A program made the position numbers and the translations under genes. Shown here one piece after another: positions 20,252 to 28,997 of a stretch of DNA of 64,000 bases. The first letter of the stretch is position 1. Every line of letters begins with the position of its first letter. The notes under the pieces are model-generated. The model was given only the letters and a program-made list of their open reading frames with translations. It ran no database searches and was not told the DNA's origin. The DNA is from an uncultured beta proteobacterium. Lineage in GTDB: Bacteria > Pseudomonadota > Gammaproteobacteria > Burkholderiales > Rhodocyclaceae. Location of the stretch: assembly GCA_903908065.1 (NCBI GenBank), contig CAIVQO010000090.1, forward strand, positions 1-64,000. The letters are read 5' to 3'.

Positions 20252-21235
20252 GTGGAAACAATTGGAACCGGTTGGATGTGGGCGGCATTTTTCGGAGTCG
20301 TCCTGGTCATGCTGGCAATCGACCTGTTCGTGGTCGGCGGCGGCAAGCAGCATCGCGTCAGCATGCGCGAAGCCGCCGGCTGGTCGCTGGTCTGGGTAGC
20401 GGTGTCGCTGGCCTTTGCCGGCGCCCTGTGGTGGTACCTCGATGGCACCCTGGGGCGTGAGCTGGCGAACCAGAAGGCGCTCGAGTTCGTCACCGGCTAC
20501 CTGATCGAAAAATCATTGGCCGTGGACAACGTTTTCGTCTGGCTGATGTTGTTCGGCTTCTTCGCCGTGCCCCTGGAGCTGCAAAAGCGCGTACTGGTGT
20601 TCGGTGTGCTTGGTGCCATCGTCATGCGCACGGTGATGATCTTCGCCGGTGTCTGGCTGATCGCCAAGTTCCACTGGATCCTGTATGTCTTCGGCGCCTT
20701 CCTCTTGATCACCGGGGTCAAGATGTGGTGGTTTGCCGACGAAAAGCCGGACCTCGCCAACAACCCGGTGATCCGCTGGCTGCGCGCGCACATGAAGGTC
20801 ACCGACGAGCTGCATGGCGAGCGCTTTTTCGTCATGAAGGAAGAAGCCGGCAAATGGGTGCGTTACGCCACGCCCTTGTTCCTGGTGCTGGTGCTGGTGG
20901 AGATTTCGGACCTGATCTTCGCGGTCGACTCGATCCCGGCGATCTTCGCCATCACCACCGATCCTTTCATCGTTCTGACCTCCAACGTCTTCGCCATCCT
21001 CGGCTTGCGCGCCATGTATTTCCTGCTTGCCGACATGGCGGAACGATTCAGCCTGCTCAAATACGGCCTGGCCCTGGTGCTGGTCTTCATCGGAACCAAG
21101 ATGATGTTGATCGACCTGGTCAAGATTCCGGTCACGGTCTCGCTTGGTGTGGTTGCGCTGATCATCGGCACCTCGGTGGTGCTCTCCTTGCGCCGCAGCT
21201 CAGCCAAGCCCGCCGCGGTGGTCGACAAGCCGTGA
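20252..21235 (+). CDS. TerC/Alx family integral membrane protein, probable Mn2+ exporter
   Basis: 327-residue polytopic membrane protein of the TerC family. It shows the family motifs [17 protein letters not shown] and [20 protein letters not shown], with conserved acidic residues inside helices, and [12 protein letters not shown]. Translation starts at GTG 20252 with AGGAG eight bases upstream. The upstream yybP-ykoY riboswitch and the homology to Alx suggest manganese export. Its stop overlaps the GTG start of the PAP2 phosphatase, so it heads a coupled three-gene operon. Confidence 0.92.
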   Translation: METIGTGWMWAAFFGVVLVMLAIDLFVVGGGKQHRVSMREAAGWSLVWVAVSLAFAGALWWYLDGTLGRELANQKALEFVTGYLIEKSLAVDNVFVWLMLFGFFAVPLELQKRVLVFGVLGAIVMRTVMIFAGVWLIAKFHWILYVFGAFLLITGVKMWWFADEKPDLANNPVIRWLRAHMKVTDELHGERFFVMKEEAGKWVRYATPLFLVLVLVEISDLIFAVDSIPAIFAITTDPFIVLTSNVFAILGLRAMYFLLADMAERFSLLKYGLALVLVFIGTKMMLIDLVKIPVTVSLGVVALIIGTSVVLSLRRSSAKPAAVVDKP

Positions 21236-21855
21236 CCCCGGCAGTTCGCGGGCTGCTGCTCGGCGCGGCCGCCTTGCTGACACTCGCGGGCGGGGCGGCC
21301 TGGGTCTGTCCGGGCAATCGGTGCGCCGTCCCGGCGCTGGATGCCGCGGGGCTGGGTGCTGCCCATGAATCCCGGGCGGCCTGGCTAGATGGCTTGGTCC
21401 AGGGAGTCACCTGGGCCGGCTCGCTATGGTTACTGCTGCCCCTCGCCATCCTTGTCGCTTGGCGACTTTCCCGGTGCGACGGATGGCAGGCCGCGAGTTT
21501 CGTCCCGGCAGCCTTGCTGACCGCCACGGCCCTGGCGCACCTGGCCAAACTCGCGGTGCTGCGACCGCGTCCCGAGCTGTTTCCGCCGCTGGTGGCGATG
21601 CCGGCCGATGCCAGCTTTCCCAGCGCCCACGCGATGCAGGTCAGCGCCTTGGTTCTTGCGCTGCTGCTGCGGCCCGGCGCCCAGCCCGGCATCGCGTTCT
21701 GGTTGGCCGGGGTGGCCTTGATCGTCTTGGTCGCGGCGTCACGGGTGTACCTGCAGCTGCATTTCCCCAGCGACGTCCTGGCGGGTATTGCGGCTGCCGT
21801 AACGCTTGTGTTGGCCCTGCGCACCCTTCCCTGCTGGCGGGGGGCGCAGCCATGA
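21232..21855 (+). CDS. PAP2-type lipid phosphatase
   Basis: Membrane phosphatase of the PAP2/type-2 phosphatidic-acid phosphatase fold, 207 aa. All three signature motifs are present: [16 protein letters not shown] (PSxH) and [12 protein letters not shown] (SRxxxxxHxxxD). Several helices span residues 1-25, 60-80 and 140-200. GTG 21232 overlaps the terC stop as GTGA and its stop overlaps the dgkA start as ATGA. Likely substrates are undecaprenyl pyrophosphate or phosphatidate/phosphatidylglycerophosphate. DgkA next to it points to lipid phosphate recycling. Confidence 0.88.
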   Translation: MTPAVRGLLLGAAALLTLAGGAAWVCPGNRCAVPALDAAGLGAAHESRAAWLDGLVQGVTWAGSLWLLLPLAILVAWRLSRCDGWQAASFVPAALLTATALAHLAKLAVLRPRPELFPPLVAMPADASFPSAHAMQVSALVLALLLRPGAQPGIAFWLAGVALIVLVAASRVYLQLHFPSDVLAGIAAAVTLVLALRTLPCWRGAQP

Positions 21856-22229
21856 GGCACAAGTTTCTCGGTACCGGCGAACCCGGCTACCACCCCCTGC
21901 GCAAGTTCCGCACCGTGGTGTCGGGCCTGCGCTACGCCGTGATCTACGACTGGTCGGTGACCTACAAGCTGGTGCTCTCCGCGGGTGTGTTGATCCTTGC
22001 CTTCGGCATGCGCGCCTGGGTGGATTTCCTGCTGATTCTGGTGGTGACCGTGTTCGTGCTTGTCGCCGAGATCTTCAACAGCGCGATCGAAGCGCTGTGC
22101 GATTTCGTCGAGACGCGGCATAACGAGAAGATCAAGGTGATCAAGGACATCGCTGCCGCCGGCGTCGGCCTGGCGATTCTCGCCTGGTGCATCGTGCTCG
22201 GCGTCGAGCTGGGGCGGTTGCTAGCCTAG
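21852..22229 (+). CDS. dgkA: diacylglycerol kinase (DgkA)
   Basis: Small trimeric membrane kinase that phosphorylates diacylglycerol (undecaprenol in some lineages). It is 125 aa with the catalytic signature EIFNSAIEALCDFVETRHNE and three transmembrane helices (about residues 35-55, 58-78, 98-120). ATG 21852 overlaps the PAP2 stop. The 3' end overlaps the convergent NhaR-like gene by nine bases. Confidence 0.95.
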   Translation: MRHKFLGTGEPGYHPLRKFRTVVSGLRYAVIYDWSVTYKLVLSAGVLILAFGMRAWVDFLLILVVTVFVLVAEIFNSAIEALCDFVETRHNEKIKVIKDIAAAGVGLAILAWCIVLGVELGRLLA

Positions 22230-23117
22230 CTTTTTCGCCGCCGCCGCGAGTATCGCGCCGACCGCCGGGTGCGGGATCTTGCGTCGGGTGACGATGGCAT
22301 GCCAGCGTTCGTGTACGCCCTCAAGGGTGCCGAGCGGCAGCGCGCCGAACTGCACGGCGATCTCGTCGCGCAGTTCGGTCGGTGCCGGGAACAGTCCGTA
22401 ACCGCCTCGTCCGAAGGTCTTGAGCAATGCGCTGTCGGAAAACTCGCCGACGATTTCCGGGCGTAGTTCGTGCTGCTGCAGCCAGGCATCGACGTCGGCG
22501 CGCAGCGGATGGCTGCGCGCTGGCAAAAGCAGCGGAGCGCCGTCGAGGCGGTGCGGGAAGTCCGGCGCATGGCGCCGATGCAGCTCGACGTCGCCGTACA
22601 AATCGACCCCGGCCTTGCCGATCAGGTGCGATTGCAGCTTGAGGTGGGCATCGGTGGGCGCCGGCCGGTCGGCCAGCACCATGTCGAGGCGGTTCATCGC
22701 TAGTTCGGCGAGCAGGTGCTCGAAGCCGCCCTCGGTGCACTCGAGGCGCATCGACAGCGGCGCGTCGAGCGCGGGATGCAGCAGGCGAAAGGCCACCAGC
22801 TTGGGCAAGGCGTCGCCCAGTCCCACCGCTAGCCGTTGCCGTGAGCTGCGATCGGTGACCGCGTGGCGCAGGCGGTCGCCGAGCAGGAAGATCTGGTCGG
22901 CGTAGTCCAGCGCCGTGCGTCCCGCCTCGGTCAGGGCCAGCGAACGCCCCTGCGGAGCGAACAGGGCCTGCCCGAGTTGGCGTTCGAGCATCCCGAGCTG
23001 GGTGCTGATGGCCTGCGCCGAGAGGTTCAGGCGCTCCGCAGCACGGGTGATGCTGCCCTCCTTGGCAACCGCCCAGAAGTAGAGCAGGTGGCGGAAATTG
23101 AGTTCGTCCGGGCTCAT
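22221..23117 (-). CDS. LysR-family regulator, NhaR-like
   Basis: 298-residue LysR-type regulator. The N-terminal winged HTH reads LNFRHLLYFWAVAKEGSITR then AAERLNLSAQAISTQLGMLE, closely resembling NhaR (YNHLYYFW...EGS). Unlike a typical NhaR setting, no nhaA antiporter gene is nearby. It faces away from a two-gene unit (23240-23958), and the 122-bp gap contains a dyad that could be its operator, so that unit is a plausible target. The assignment to the NhaR branch is by sequence resemblance only. Confidence 0.82.
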   Translation of the reverse strand: MSPDELNFRHLLYFWAVAKEGSITRAAERLNLSAQAISTQLGMLERQLGQALFAPQGRSLALTEAGRTALDYADQIFLLGDRLRHAVTDRSSRQRLAVGLGDALPKLVAFRLLHPALDAPLSMRLECTEGGFEHLLAELAMNRLDMVLADRPAPTDAHLKLQSHLIGKAGVDLYGDVELHRRHAPDFPHRLDGAPLLLPARSHPLRADVDAWLQQHELRPEIVGEFSDSALLKTFGRGGYGLFPAPTELRDEIAVQFGALPLGTLEGVHERWHAIVTRRKIPHPAVGAILAAAAKKLG

Positions 23118-23138
23118 GGAAGCATCCAGAATTTTTTA

Positions 23139-23156
23139 GTATTCCATCAAAAATAC
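23139..23156. promoter_or_regulatory. candidate LysR-type operator
   Basis: Dyad GTATT, eight bases, AATAC (GTATTCCATCAAAAATAC) in the only AT-rich part of the divergent gap, 22 bases upstream of the NhaR-like start. It has the size and AT-rich interrupted-dyad form of LysR sites. Confidence 0.45.
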
Positions 23157-23197
23157 ACCATTTATCTTGAGTCTGGCGAGGCCTAGAGTGCGTCTCA

Positions 23198-23220
23198 CCG
23201 GGACGGACTCGCCGTCCCGG
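23198..23220 (+). other. leader hairpin before small-protein/TerB-like unit
   Basis: Perfect 9-bp stem CCGGGACGG/CCGTCCCGG with a five-base loop, ending 19 bases before the ATG at 23240 and just upstream of the AGGAG. It is not followed by a T-run; it could affect translation or mRNA stability. Confidence 0.5.
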
Positions 23221-23239
23221 ATTCAAAAAGGAGACAAAG

Positions 23240-23437
23240 ATGATCACCCTGGAAGATTGCCGCGGCCTCTGCGATGCCGACCCGGCGCTGGTGGCGCGGC
23301 TTGCCCGCGACGAGGCCTTGCCCGAGGTGCTCGCGCTGGCGCGGGCGCAGCAGCTGTGTCACGGTGCCAAACAGGATTTTCCGCGCGCCGCGCGGATCCG
23401 CACCCAGCCGGCCGGTGACTACCGGCTGGCCGCCTGA
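23240..23437 (+). CDS. conserved small protein, unknown function
   Basis: 65-residue soluble protein MITLEDCRGLCDADPALVAR... with two cysteines near the N terminus, an acidic helix (VARLARDEALPEVLALARAQQL) and a basic tail. AGGAG sits at the right distance upstream. Similar short proteins occur in other betaproteobacteria as I recall, but no function is known to me. It is followed after 11 bases by the TerB-like gene, whose own AGGAG lies in the gap, so the two are probably an operon. Confidence 0.7.
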   Translation: MITLEDCRGLCDADPALVARLARDEALPEVLALARAQQLCHGAKQDFPRAARIRTQPAGDYRLAA

Positions 23438-23448
23438 GGAGAGCCGCC

Positions 23449-23958
23449 ATGATGAGCATGCAAGCCCGCGAACGCCTTTCGCGCCCTGTCCGCGCCGCCC
23501 GGGGCCTGCGCCCCTACCCGGTGAACAGCGCCTGCGCCAAGGCGCGCCTGCTGGTGCTGGCGATGATCGCCGACGGCCGCATCGATGCCGCCGAACTCGA
23601 CGGCCTGTTGAAGCGCGACGCGTTTGCCGAACTGGGCATCACGCGCAGCGACTTCCTCGAAGTGCTGTACGAATTCGGTGCCGACCTTGCCGGCTTGCCC
23701 AGCAGTGGTTTTGACGTGGCCATCAGCCCGCGTGTGGTCGATTCCCTGTTTGCCGAAATCTCTGACGACAGCGAAAAGTTGGCCATGCTGCGCCTGATCT
23801 TCGACGTGATCCGCAGCGACGGCGAGCTGGCTCCGGCTGAAGCGCGGCTGTTCTGGAACGCGCTCGATGCCTGGAGCCTGCGCATCGAAGATGGACGCCG
23901 CCACGCCCCGGACGTCCCTGCCGGGAGGTCGCCGCAGCGCCTGCGCCAGGCTGCTTGA
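23449..23958 (+). CDS. TerB-like domain protein
   Basis: 169 aa. Residues about 30-145 follow the TerB/DjlA-N helical pattern: two copies of an acidic metal-binding-like turn, VLAMIADGRIDAAELDGL and LIFDVIRSDGELAPAEARLF. In TerB these D/E residues coordinate metal at the membrane surface. The last 25 residues are Arg/Pro-rich and look like a degraded or read-through tail. The gene is paired with a small upstream protein and lies 2.2 kb from a TerC-family gene. The pairing of TerB-like with TerC-like proteins is common, but here they are not in one operon. Confidence 0.65.
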   Translation: MMSMQARERLSRPVRAARGLRPYPVNSACAKARLLVLAMIADGRIDAAELDGLLKRDAFAELGITRSDFLEVLYEFGADLAGLPSSGFDVAISPRVVDSLFAEISDDSEKLAMLRLIFDVIRSDGELAPAEARLFWNALDAWSLRIEDGRRHAPDVPAGRSPQRLRQAA

Positions 23959-24006
23959 GGGCTGGTGCGGTTGTCGGCCGCCGGCTCTGGTACGCTCGCC
24001 TGCTTT

Positions 24007-24028
24007 GCCTCCCGCCACGGCGGGAGGC
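24007..24028 (+). other. hairpin between TerB-like gene and pepN
   Basis: GCCTCCCG, six-base loop, CGGGAGGC in the 91-bp gap upstream of pepN. There is no T-run. It may stabilise or attenuate transcripts. Confidence 0.4.
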
Positions 24029-24049
24029 AGCAACCCCTGGAAAGCCACG

Positions 24050-26695
24050 ATGCGCACCGAAACCCCGCAAGCCATTTACCTCAAGGACTACACCGCGCCG
24101 GCATGGTGGGTCGACACGGTCGACCTGCATGTCGCGCTCCACGACGACCACGCCGAAGTCAGGGCGAGCCTTGCCTGCCGGCGCAATCCCGCGAATTCGC
24201 AGCCCGACCTGGTGCTCGACGGCGAAGAACTGACGCTGCTGGAAGTCGGCGCTGACGGTACGGCGATCGCTCCGTCTCGCTACACCGTCGGCGACGAAAC
24301 CCTGATCCTGCACGGGCCCCTGCCCGACAGCTTCATGCTGGAAACCCGGGTGCGCATCGAGCCCGACCGGAACACCCAGCTTTCCGGCCTTTACAAATCC
24401 AAGGACGGCTATTTCACGCAGTGCGAAGCACAGGGCTTCCGCCGCATCAGCTTTTTTCCCGACCGGCCCGACGTCATGTCGCGCTATACCTGCACCATTG
24501 AAGCCGATAGGGCACGCTTCCCGCAGCTGCTGTCGAACGGCAATCCGGTTGCCGCGGGCGAGCTCGAAGGGGGTCGCCATTGGGCAAAGTGGGAAGATCC
24601 CTTCGCCAAGCCCTGCTACCTGTTTGCCCTGGTTGCCGCGAAACTGGACGTGCTGGAAGACGAATTCCTCACCCGATCCGGCCGCCGCGTGCGTTGTGCG
24701 GTCTACGTCGAACCCGGCAAGCTCGACCAGTGCGGCCACGCCATGGCGGCACTGAAGAAATCCATGGCCTGGGACGAGCAGCGCTTCGGCCTGGAGATGG
24801 ACCTCGACCACTACATGATCGTTGCCGTAGGCGACTTCAACATGGGGGCGATGGAGAACAAGGGCCTCAACATCTTCAACACCAAGTACGTGCTGGCCCG
24901 CCCCGACACCGCCACCGACACCGACTACCAGGGCATCGACCGCGTCGTCGCCCACGAGTACTTCCACAACTGGACCGGCAACCGCGTCACCTGCCGCGAC
25001 TGGTTCCAGCTGTCCCTGAAGGAAGGTCTCACCGTCTATCGCGACCAGGAGTTCGGCGAGGACCTGCACTCGCGCGCAGTGACGCGGATCCAGGAAGTGC
25101 GCACCCTGCGCGTCGCCCAGTTCCCCGAGGATGCCGGGCCGATGGCGCACCCGATCCGGCCGGCGTCGTATGCCGAGATCAACAACTTCTACACCGCCAC
25201 GGTGTACGAAAAAGGCGCCCAGGTCATCCGCATGATCGAGACCCTGATCGGCCGCGACAACTTCCGCAAGGGTATGGACCTCTACTTCGCCCGCCACGAC
25301 GGCCAGGCAGTGACCTGCGAGGATTTCGTGCAGGCGATGCAGGATGCGTCGGGCGTCAACCTCACGCAGTTCCGCCGCTGGTATGCACGGGCCGGAACGC
25401 CGCGGCTGAAGGCCGAGGGCGTGTATGACACGGCCGCCAAACGCTACACGCTGACGCTGACGCAGTCGCTGGCACCGACGGCTTATGAAGCACGATTGCG
25501 TGCCGCCGGCATCGCCCCCGAAGATGGCCCGCTGCACATCCCGGTAGCCGTCGGCCTGGTGCTGCCCGACGGCAGCGATGCTTTTCCGACGCGCGTGCTG
25601 TCGCTCACCGATACTTCGCAGACCTTCGCCTTCGATGGCATCCCGGCGGTGCCCGTGGCGTCGTTGTTGCGCGGCTTCTCTGCCCCGGTGCATCTCGACT
25701 TCGACCAGTCCGATGCCGAGCTGGCCCACCTCATGGCCCGCGATTCGGATCCCTTCAACCGCTGGGAAGCCGGGCAGCGCCTGGCCACCCGCGTGTTGCT
25801 GGCGGGCATTGCCGCAGGCGGCCACGGCGATACCTGGATCCCGACCAGCCTGGTCGAGGCCTTCCGCCGCGTGCTGGCCGATGGGCAACGCGACCCTGCC
25901 TTCGCTGCCGAGGCCTTGGCCCTGCCCGCTGAACAGGTGCTGGCCGAAGAAGTCGTCGCCACGGGTGGCATCATCGATCCCGAAGCCATCCATTTGGCAC
26001 GCCTCAACCTGCGTCGCCACCTTGCGGCGGAGTTGCACACCGAGTTCGAATCCACCTGGCAGGCCCTCTCGCCTGGCGAACCCTACGCGCCCGACGGCGC
26101 CCAGGTCGGCCGCCGCGCCCTGCGCAATGCCTGCCTTGCCTTCCTCGCCGATGCCGAAGCGGCCGCCGTGCTGCCGCGCCTGCTGGCCCAGTTGCACGAA
26201 GGCGGCAACATGACCGACGTGATCGCCGCGCTCGGCATTCTGGCCAACCAGGAGCTGCCCGAGCGCGAAGAAGCCCTGGGTGCCTTTTATGCAAAATGGA
26301 AGGACGAGGCACTGGTGGTCGACAAGTGGCTCTCGGTGCAATCCACCTCGCGCCTGCCCGGCACCGGGGCGCGGGTACGCGCACTGATGCAGCACCCGGC
26401 CTTTGACCTGAAGAACCCGAACAAGGTGTATGCCCTGGTGCGTGCCTTTTGCGGCGCCAATCCGCGCCACTTCCACGCCCTGGACGGCAGCGGCTACCAG
26501 TTCGCCGCCGACGTCATCATCGAGCTGCAGGCGATGAATCCGCAGGTGGCTTCGCGCATTGCCCGCAGCTTCGATCGCTGGCGCCAGTTCGATACCGTTC
26601 GCCAGGGCCACGCACGTGCCGCCCTGGAGCGCATCCAGGCGTGTGCAGGCCTGGCCAAGGATGTCGCCGAAGTGGTCGGCAATGCGCTGAAGTGA
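24050..26695 (+). CDS. pepN: aminopeptidase N (M1 zinc metallopeptidase)
   Basis: Cytosolic M1 aminopeptidase removing N-terminal residues from peptides. It is 881 aa, close to the usual 870-880. The exopeptidase motif GAMENKGLNIF is near residue 263, and the zinc site HEYFHNWTGNR with downstream KEGLTVYRDQEF supplies the HExxH-x18-E ligands. ATG 24050 (MRTETPQAIYLKDYTAP) matches the family start; the open frame upstream is not part of the protein. A copy of the dispersed repeat encodes EVGADGTA in the first beta domain. Confidence 0.97.
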   Translation: MRTETPQAIYLKDYTAPAWWVDTVDLHVALHDDHAEVRASLACRRNPANSQPDLVLDGEELTLLEVGADGTAIAPSRYTVGDETLILHGPLPDSFMLETRVRIEPDRNTQLSGLYKSKDGYFTQCEAQGFRRISFFPDRPDVMSRYTCTIEADRARFPQLLSNGNPVAAGELEGGRHWAKWEDPFAKPCYLFALVAAKLDVLEDEFLTRSGRRVRCAVYVEPGKLDQCGHAMAALKKSMAWDEQRFGLEMDLDHYMIVAVGDFNMGAMENKGLNIFNTKYVLARPDTATDTDYQGIDRVVAHEYFHNWTGNRVTCRDWFQLSLKEGLTVYRDQEFGEDLHSRAVTRIQEVRTLRVAQFPEDAGPMAHPIRPASYAEINNFYTATVYEKGAQVIRMIETLIGRDNFRKGMDLYFARHDGQAVTCEDFVQAMQDASGVNLTQFRRWYARAGTPRLKAEGVYDTAAKRYTLTLTQSLAPTAYEARLRAAGIAPEDGPLHIPVAVGLVLPDGSDAFPTRVLSLTDTSQTFAFDGIPAVPVASLLRGFSAPVHLDFDQSDAELAHLMARDSDPFNRWEAGQRLATRVLLAGIAAGGHGDTWIPTSLVEAFRRVLADGQRDPAFAAEALALPAEQVLAEEVVATGGIIDPEAIHLARLNLRRHLAAELHTEFESTWQALSPGEPYAPDGAQVGRRALRNACLAFLADAEAAAVLPRLLAQLHEGGNMTDVIAALGILANQELPEREEALGAFYAKWKDEALVVDKWLSVQSTSRLPGTGARVRALMQHPAFDLKNPNKVYALVRAFCGANPRHFHALDGSGYQFAADVIIELQAMNPQVASRIARSFDRWRQFDTVRQGHARAALERIQACAGLAKDVAEVVGNALK
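24242..24265 (+). repeat. dispersed 24-bp repeat, copy 4 (inside pepN)
   Basis: Matches 21 of 23 defined consensus positions and encodes EVGADGTA in the N-terminal beta domain of PepN, a loop region that varies in the family. Confidence 0.6.
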
Positions 26696-26716
26696 TTTAC
26701 TTTGAACGGCAGGAGG

Positions 26717-27403
26717 TCAGTGCAACGCCCGTTCAGCGCCGCAGCACTTCTTGAACTTCTTGCCGCTGCCGCACGGACAGTCGTCGTTGCGGCCGACCTT
26801 GGGCGCCTCGCGGCGTAGAGTAGAGGCGCGCTTGCGCTGCGGCAACCACCAGGCCATCAGTTGGAGGACGCTGGGGCCGAGCGATGCCGCGTGCGCCTCG
26901 ACTTCGTCATCCAGCGTCGGATCGCTTTCCAGTTCGCGCGCACCCTCCTCCGTGCCGTGCAGCAGGATGATGTCGAGCAGCCCGGCATTTTCCTCGTCGT
27001 CAAGGAGAGCTTGCCAGCCGGCCTCGTCGAGCGCCATGCCGCGCACAAAGCCGGAGCACCATTCGCCGATCACGGGCAGTTGCCGGCCTTCGTCCTCGCG
27101 CTCCCAGAGCAGGGGCTCGAAGTCCTCGGGTTCTTCACGCAAGTAGAGCAGCAGTGTGTTGGCGTGGCGCAGTACCAGGCTGCGCATGCGCTCCGCCAAC
27201 TTTTCCGAAGTCCAGCTGACGCCCTGGCGCCAGACCTCGGGCAGCCACAATGCGGGCGGCAGGTTGGTCGGGCCGACCGCCAGCGCGGTGAGGAAGCCGT
27301 CGACCATCGACAAGTCCATCGCGTCGTCGCCGATGGCGTCGGAACGCAGGAAGGCGTCCAGCTCGTCCAGCTCGTCGTCGTCAAGCAGCAGCTCAGGGTC
27401 CAT
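26717..27403 (-). CDS. UPF0149/YecA-family protein with C-terminal SEC-C zinc motif
   Basis: 228-residue acidic protein. Residues about 1-180 follow the UPF0149 (YgfB/YecA) helical domain, including [23 protein letters not shown]. The C-terminal SEC-C motif [17 protein letters not shown] coordinates zinc, as in SecA. Start at ATG 27403 with AAGGAA upstream; the frame continues further upstream into an unrelated region. YecA proteins bind ribosomes and zinc in some bacteria, but the role here is not established. It converges on pepN. Confidence 0.88.
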   Translation of the reverse strand: MDPELLLDDDELDELDAFLRSDAIGDDAMDLSMVDGFLTALAVGPTNLPPALWLPEVWRQGVSWTSEKLAERMRSLVLRHANTLLLYLREEPEDFEPLLWEREDEGRQLPVIGEWCSGFVRGMALDEAGWQALLDDEENAGLLDIILLHGTEEGARELESDPTLDDEVEAHAASLGPSVLQLMAWWLPQRKRASTLRREAPKVGRNDDCPCGSGKKFKKCCGAERALH

Positions 27404-27461
27404 GTATGTTCCTTTCCGGGAGCGGTTGGCGCTTGGGTCAGGCGGGTACTCGCCCGCGCGG

Positions 27462-28214
27462 CTAGGGCTTGGTTGCCCGGAAGAGTGCGCCGACGGTCGA
27501 TGCTGCGGTCTTGTAGCCGGTGACCGCCAGATGCGCGACGTCGGTAAAGCCAGCCTCGCGCAGCTGCCGCAGGACCTCCTCCACACCGAGGGTCCCGGAG
27601 ACGCAATTGGCCCAGCTGTCGCCCGCCGGGCAGCATGAGCCCTGCCCTGGCTCGCGCACCATGTCGGCAAATCCGAACCGTCCGCCGTGGCGAAGAATGC
27701 GGAAGACTTCGGCGAACACCTTCGCTTTATCTACCGCGAGATTGATCGCGCCGTTCGAGATCACGACATCGGCTGCCCGGTCGGGAAATTCGAGGGCATC
27801 CATTGGTCCTTCGCTGAACTGGACATGCGCCAGGCCGGCGGCGCGCGCGCTCCCCTGCGCCTTGCTGACCATGGCGGGCGTCAGATCGAACCCCATCACC
27901 CTGCCGGTGTTGCCCACCAGCAGTCCGGCTATGCAGGCATCGGCGCCGGCACCGCAACCCAGATCCACCACGGTTTCCCCCGGCTGGATCGGGACCGCGG
28001 CGAACGGGTTGCCGACTGCCGCCGCAGATTCCCAGACAAGATCAGGCAAGGCAGCGAGCCATTCGGCCCGGTAGCCCAGTCGACGCGCATTATCTTTGCC
28101 CTTGGCCCACCCGAAATCCTTCTGCGGATTCTGGGCCAGATCGGTATACAGCTCCCGGATCTGATCGAGAGGACTGCAGGGGGAGTTTTGGCAACTCGTG
28201 GTGGTTTCCATCAT
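27462..28214 (-). CDS. class I SAM methyltransferase, ArsM-like
   Basis: 250 aa. The SAM-binding core reads [19 protein letters not shown] then [13 protein letters not shown], with [20 protein letters not shown] and [13 protein letters not shown]. This layout is that of arsenite methyltransferases. The usual ISNCVINL cysteine is glycine here; [16 protein letters not shown] retains the CxxG-type segment and SSCC gives two further cysteines. It may therefore be an ArsM relative with altered thiol ligands or another SAM methyltransferase. A perfect dyad lies 28 bases upstream (28242-28260). Confidence 0.7.
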   Translation of the reverse strand: MMETTTSCQNSPCSPLDQIRELYTDLAQNPQKDFGWAKGKDNARRLGYRAEWLAALPDLVWESAAAVGNPFAAVPIQPGETVVDLGCGAGADACIAGLLVGNTGRVMGFDLTPAMVSKAQGSARAAGLAHVQFSEGPMDALEFPDRAADVVISNGAINLAVDKAKVFAEVFRILRHGGRFGFADMVREPGQGSCCPAGDSWANCVSGTLGVEEVLRQLREAGFTDVAHLAVTGYKTAASTVGALFRATKP

Positions 28215-28241
28215 CGGGCCGGTCGTGGAGCGGGAAAAAGC

Positions 28242-28260
28242 GACTTGCGATCGGCAAGTC
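28242..28260. promoter_or_regulatory. candidate operator upstream of ArsM-like gene
   Basis: Perfect 19-bp dyad GACTTGC-GATCG-GCAAGTC located 28 bases upstream of the ATG. It could bind a dimeric repressor; no regulator gene is adjacent. Confidence 0.45.
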
Positions 28261-28336
28261 GACGGATTGGCAATGATACGGCGGCATGGAGATCAAGGGA
28301 CCGCCTCGCTGCACCGACTTTTCGTGACGTTCCCGC

Positions 28337-28624
28337 TCAGGCGGAGAGGCGTGGGGACCGTTTGGCGCTTGCCGATCTCGATTCCGTCAACGCCGCCAGG
28401 ATCTGCGTTTCGGCGATGCCTTCCTGGATCATCCAGGTACTGACGATGCCGATTTCGATCGGGGTCAGGGCCTCGGCCTGCGCAATTGCGTGGGCGATGC
28501 CGGCCTTACCCTTCCTGACGTGACCCGCCAGGCACAGGGCCAGCGCATGCAGCGCCGCCCCGGCATGGTGATGACCAGCAGCGCGCTGCGGATTGTTAGC
28601 TATCAGTCGAAGTTGGGTGCGCAT
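28337..28624 (-). CDS. hypothetical small protein
   Basis: 95-residue frame starting MRTQLRLIANNPQRAAGHHH, with a helical centre (ALHALALCLAGHVRKGKAGI) that faintly resembles carboxymuconolactone-decarboxylase-like helices, and a Ser/Arg-rich tail. Third codon positions are mostly G or C, consistent with coding. AAGGGG lies 12 bases upstream of the ATG. I do not recognise the family. It follows the 52-residue gene (28688-28846) on the same strand, 63 bases away. Confidence 0.45.
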   Translation of the reverse strand: MRTQLRLIANNPQRAAGHHHAGAALHALALCLAGHVRKGKAGIAHAIAQAEALTPIEIGIVSTWMIQEGIAETQILAALTESRSASAKRSPRLSA

Positions 28625-28687
28625 GATTCGTCATTCCCCTTACCCGATTTACGGCAGCCGGTTGCAAAAGCTGAACCCGGCCGACAC

Positions 28688-28846
28688 TCAGGATGCGGAA
28701 CGGCCCCAGAGTTCCAGCGGAACACCTACGGTTTTGCGCAGGGCATCGCGCACCCGGGTAGCGGTGAGCGGAGCCTTGAAGGTGATGGCATGCGCGAACT
28801 GTTCTCCGGCGAGGCGGTAGAACCATGTGCGGCGACGAACGATCAT
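28688..28846 (-). CDS. hypothetical 52-residue protein
   Basis: Short basic protein beginning MIVRRRTWFYRLAGEQFAHA and ending LELWGRSAS, with GGGAGAAG at an ideal distance from the ATG. Its sequence has a beta-beta-alpha flavour (FAHAITFKAPLTATRVRDAL). It is a plausible real gene that size cut-offs would miss; function unknown. Confidence 0.55.
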   Translation of the reverse strand: MIVRRRTWFYRLAGEQFAHAITFKAPLTATRVRDALRKTVGVPLELWGRSAS

Positions 28847-28997
28847 GATCTTCTCCCATGTGTGTTGTTCTTACGCCCTGCAACACGCATAGGCCATGCC
28901 AGTGCCCAAAATCCCCGCCTGGCCCCGGTTGGGGTAGGCTAGGCGGGCGATTCCGGCAATTCGACGGACGATAGCGGCAAGTATTGCCAGCAGATAT

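Noticed and set aside
23723-26611. A 962-codon open frame antisense to pepN.
   Set aside because: It mirrors the pepN codons, has no recognisable domain and no ribosome-binding site; pepN carries all catalytic motifs.
28310-28333. A possible dispersed-repeat copy in the leader region of the 95-residue gene's 3' side.
   Set aside because: Only the AAAGTCGG part matches and the remainder is unrelated.
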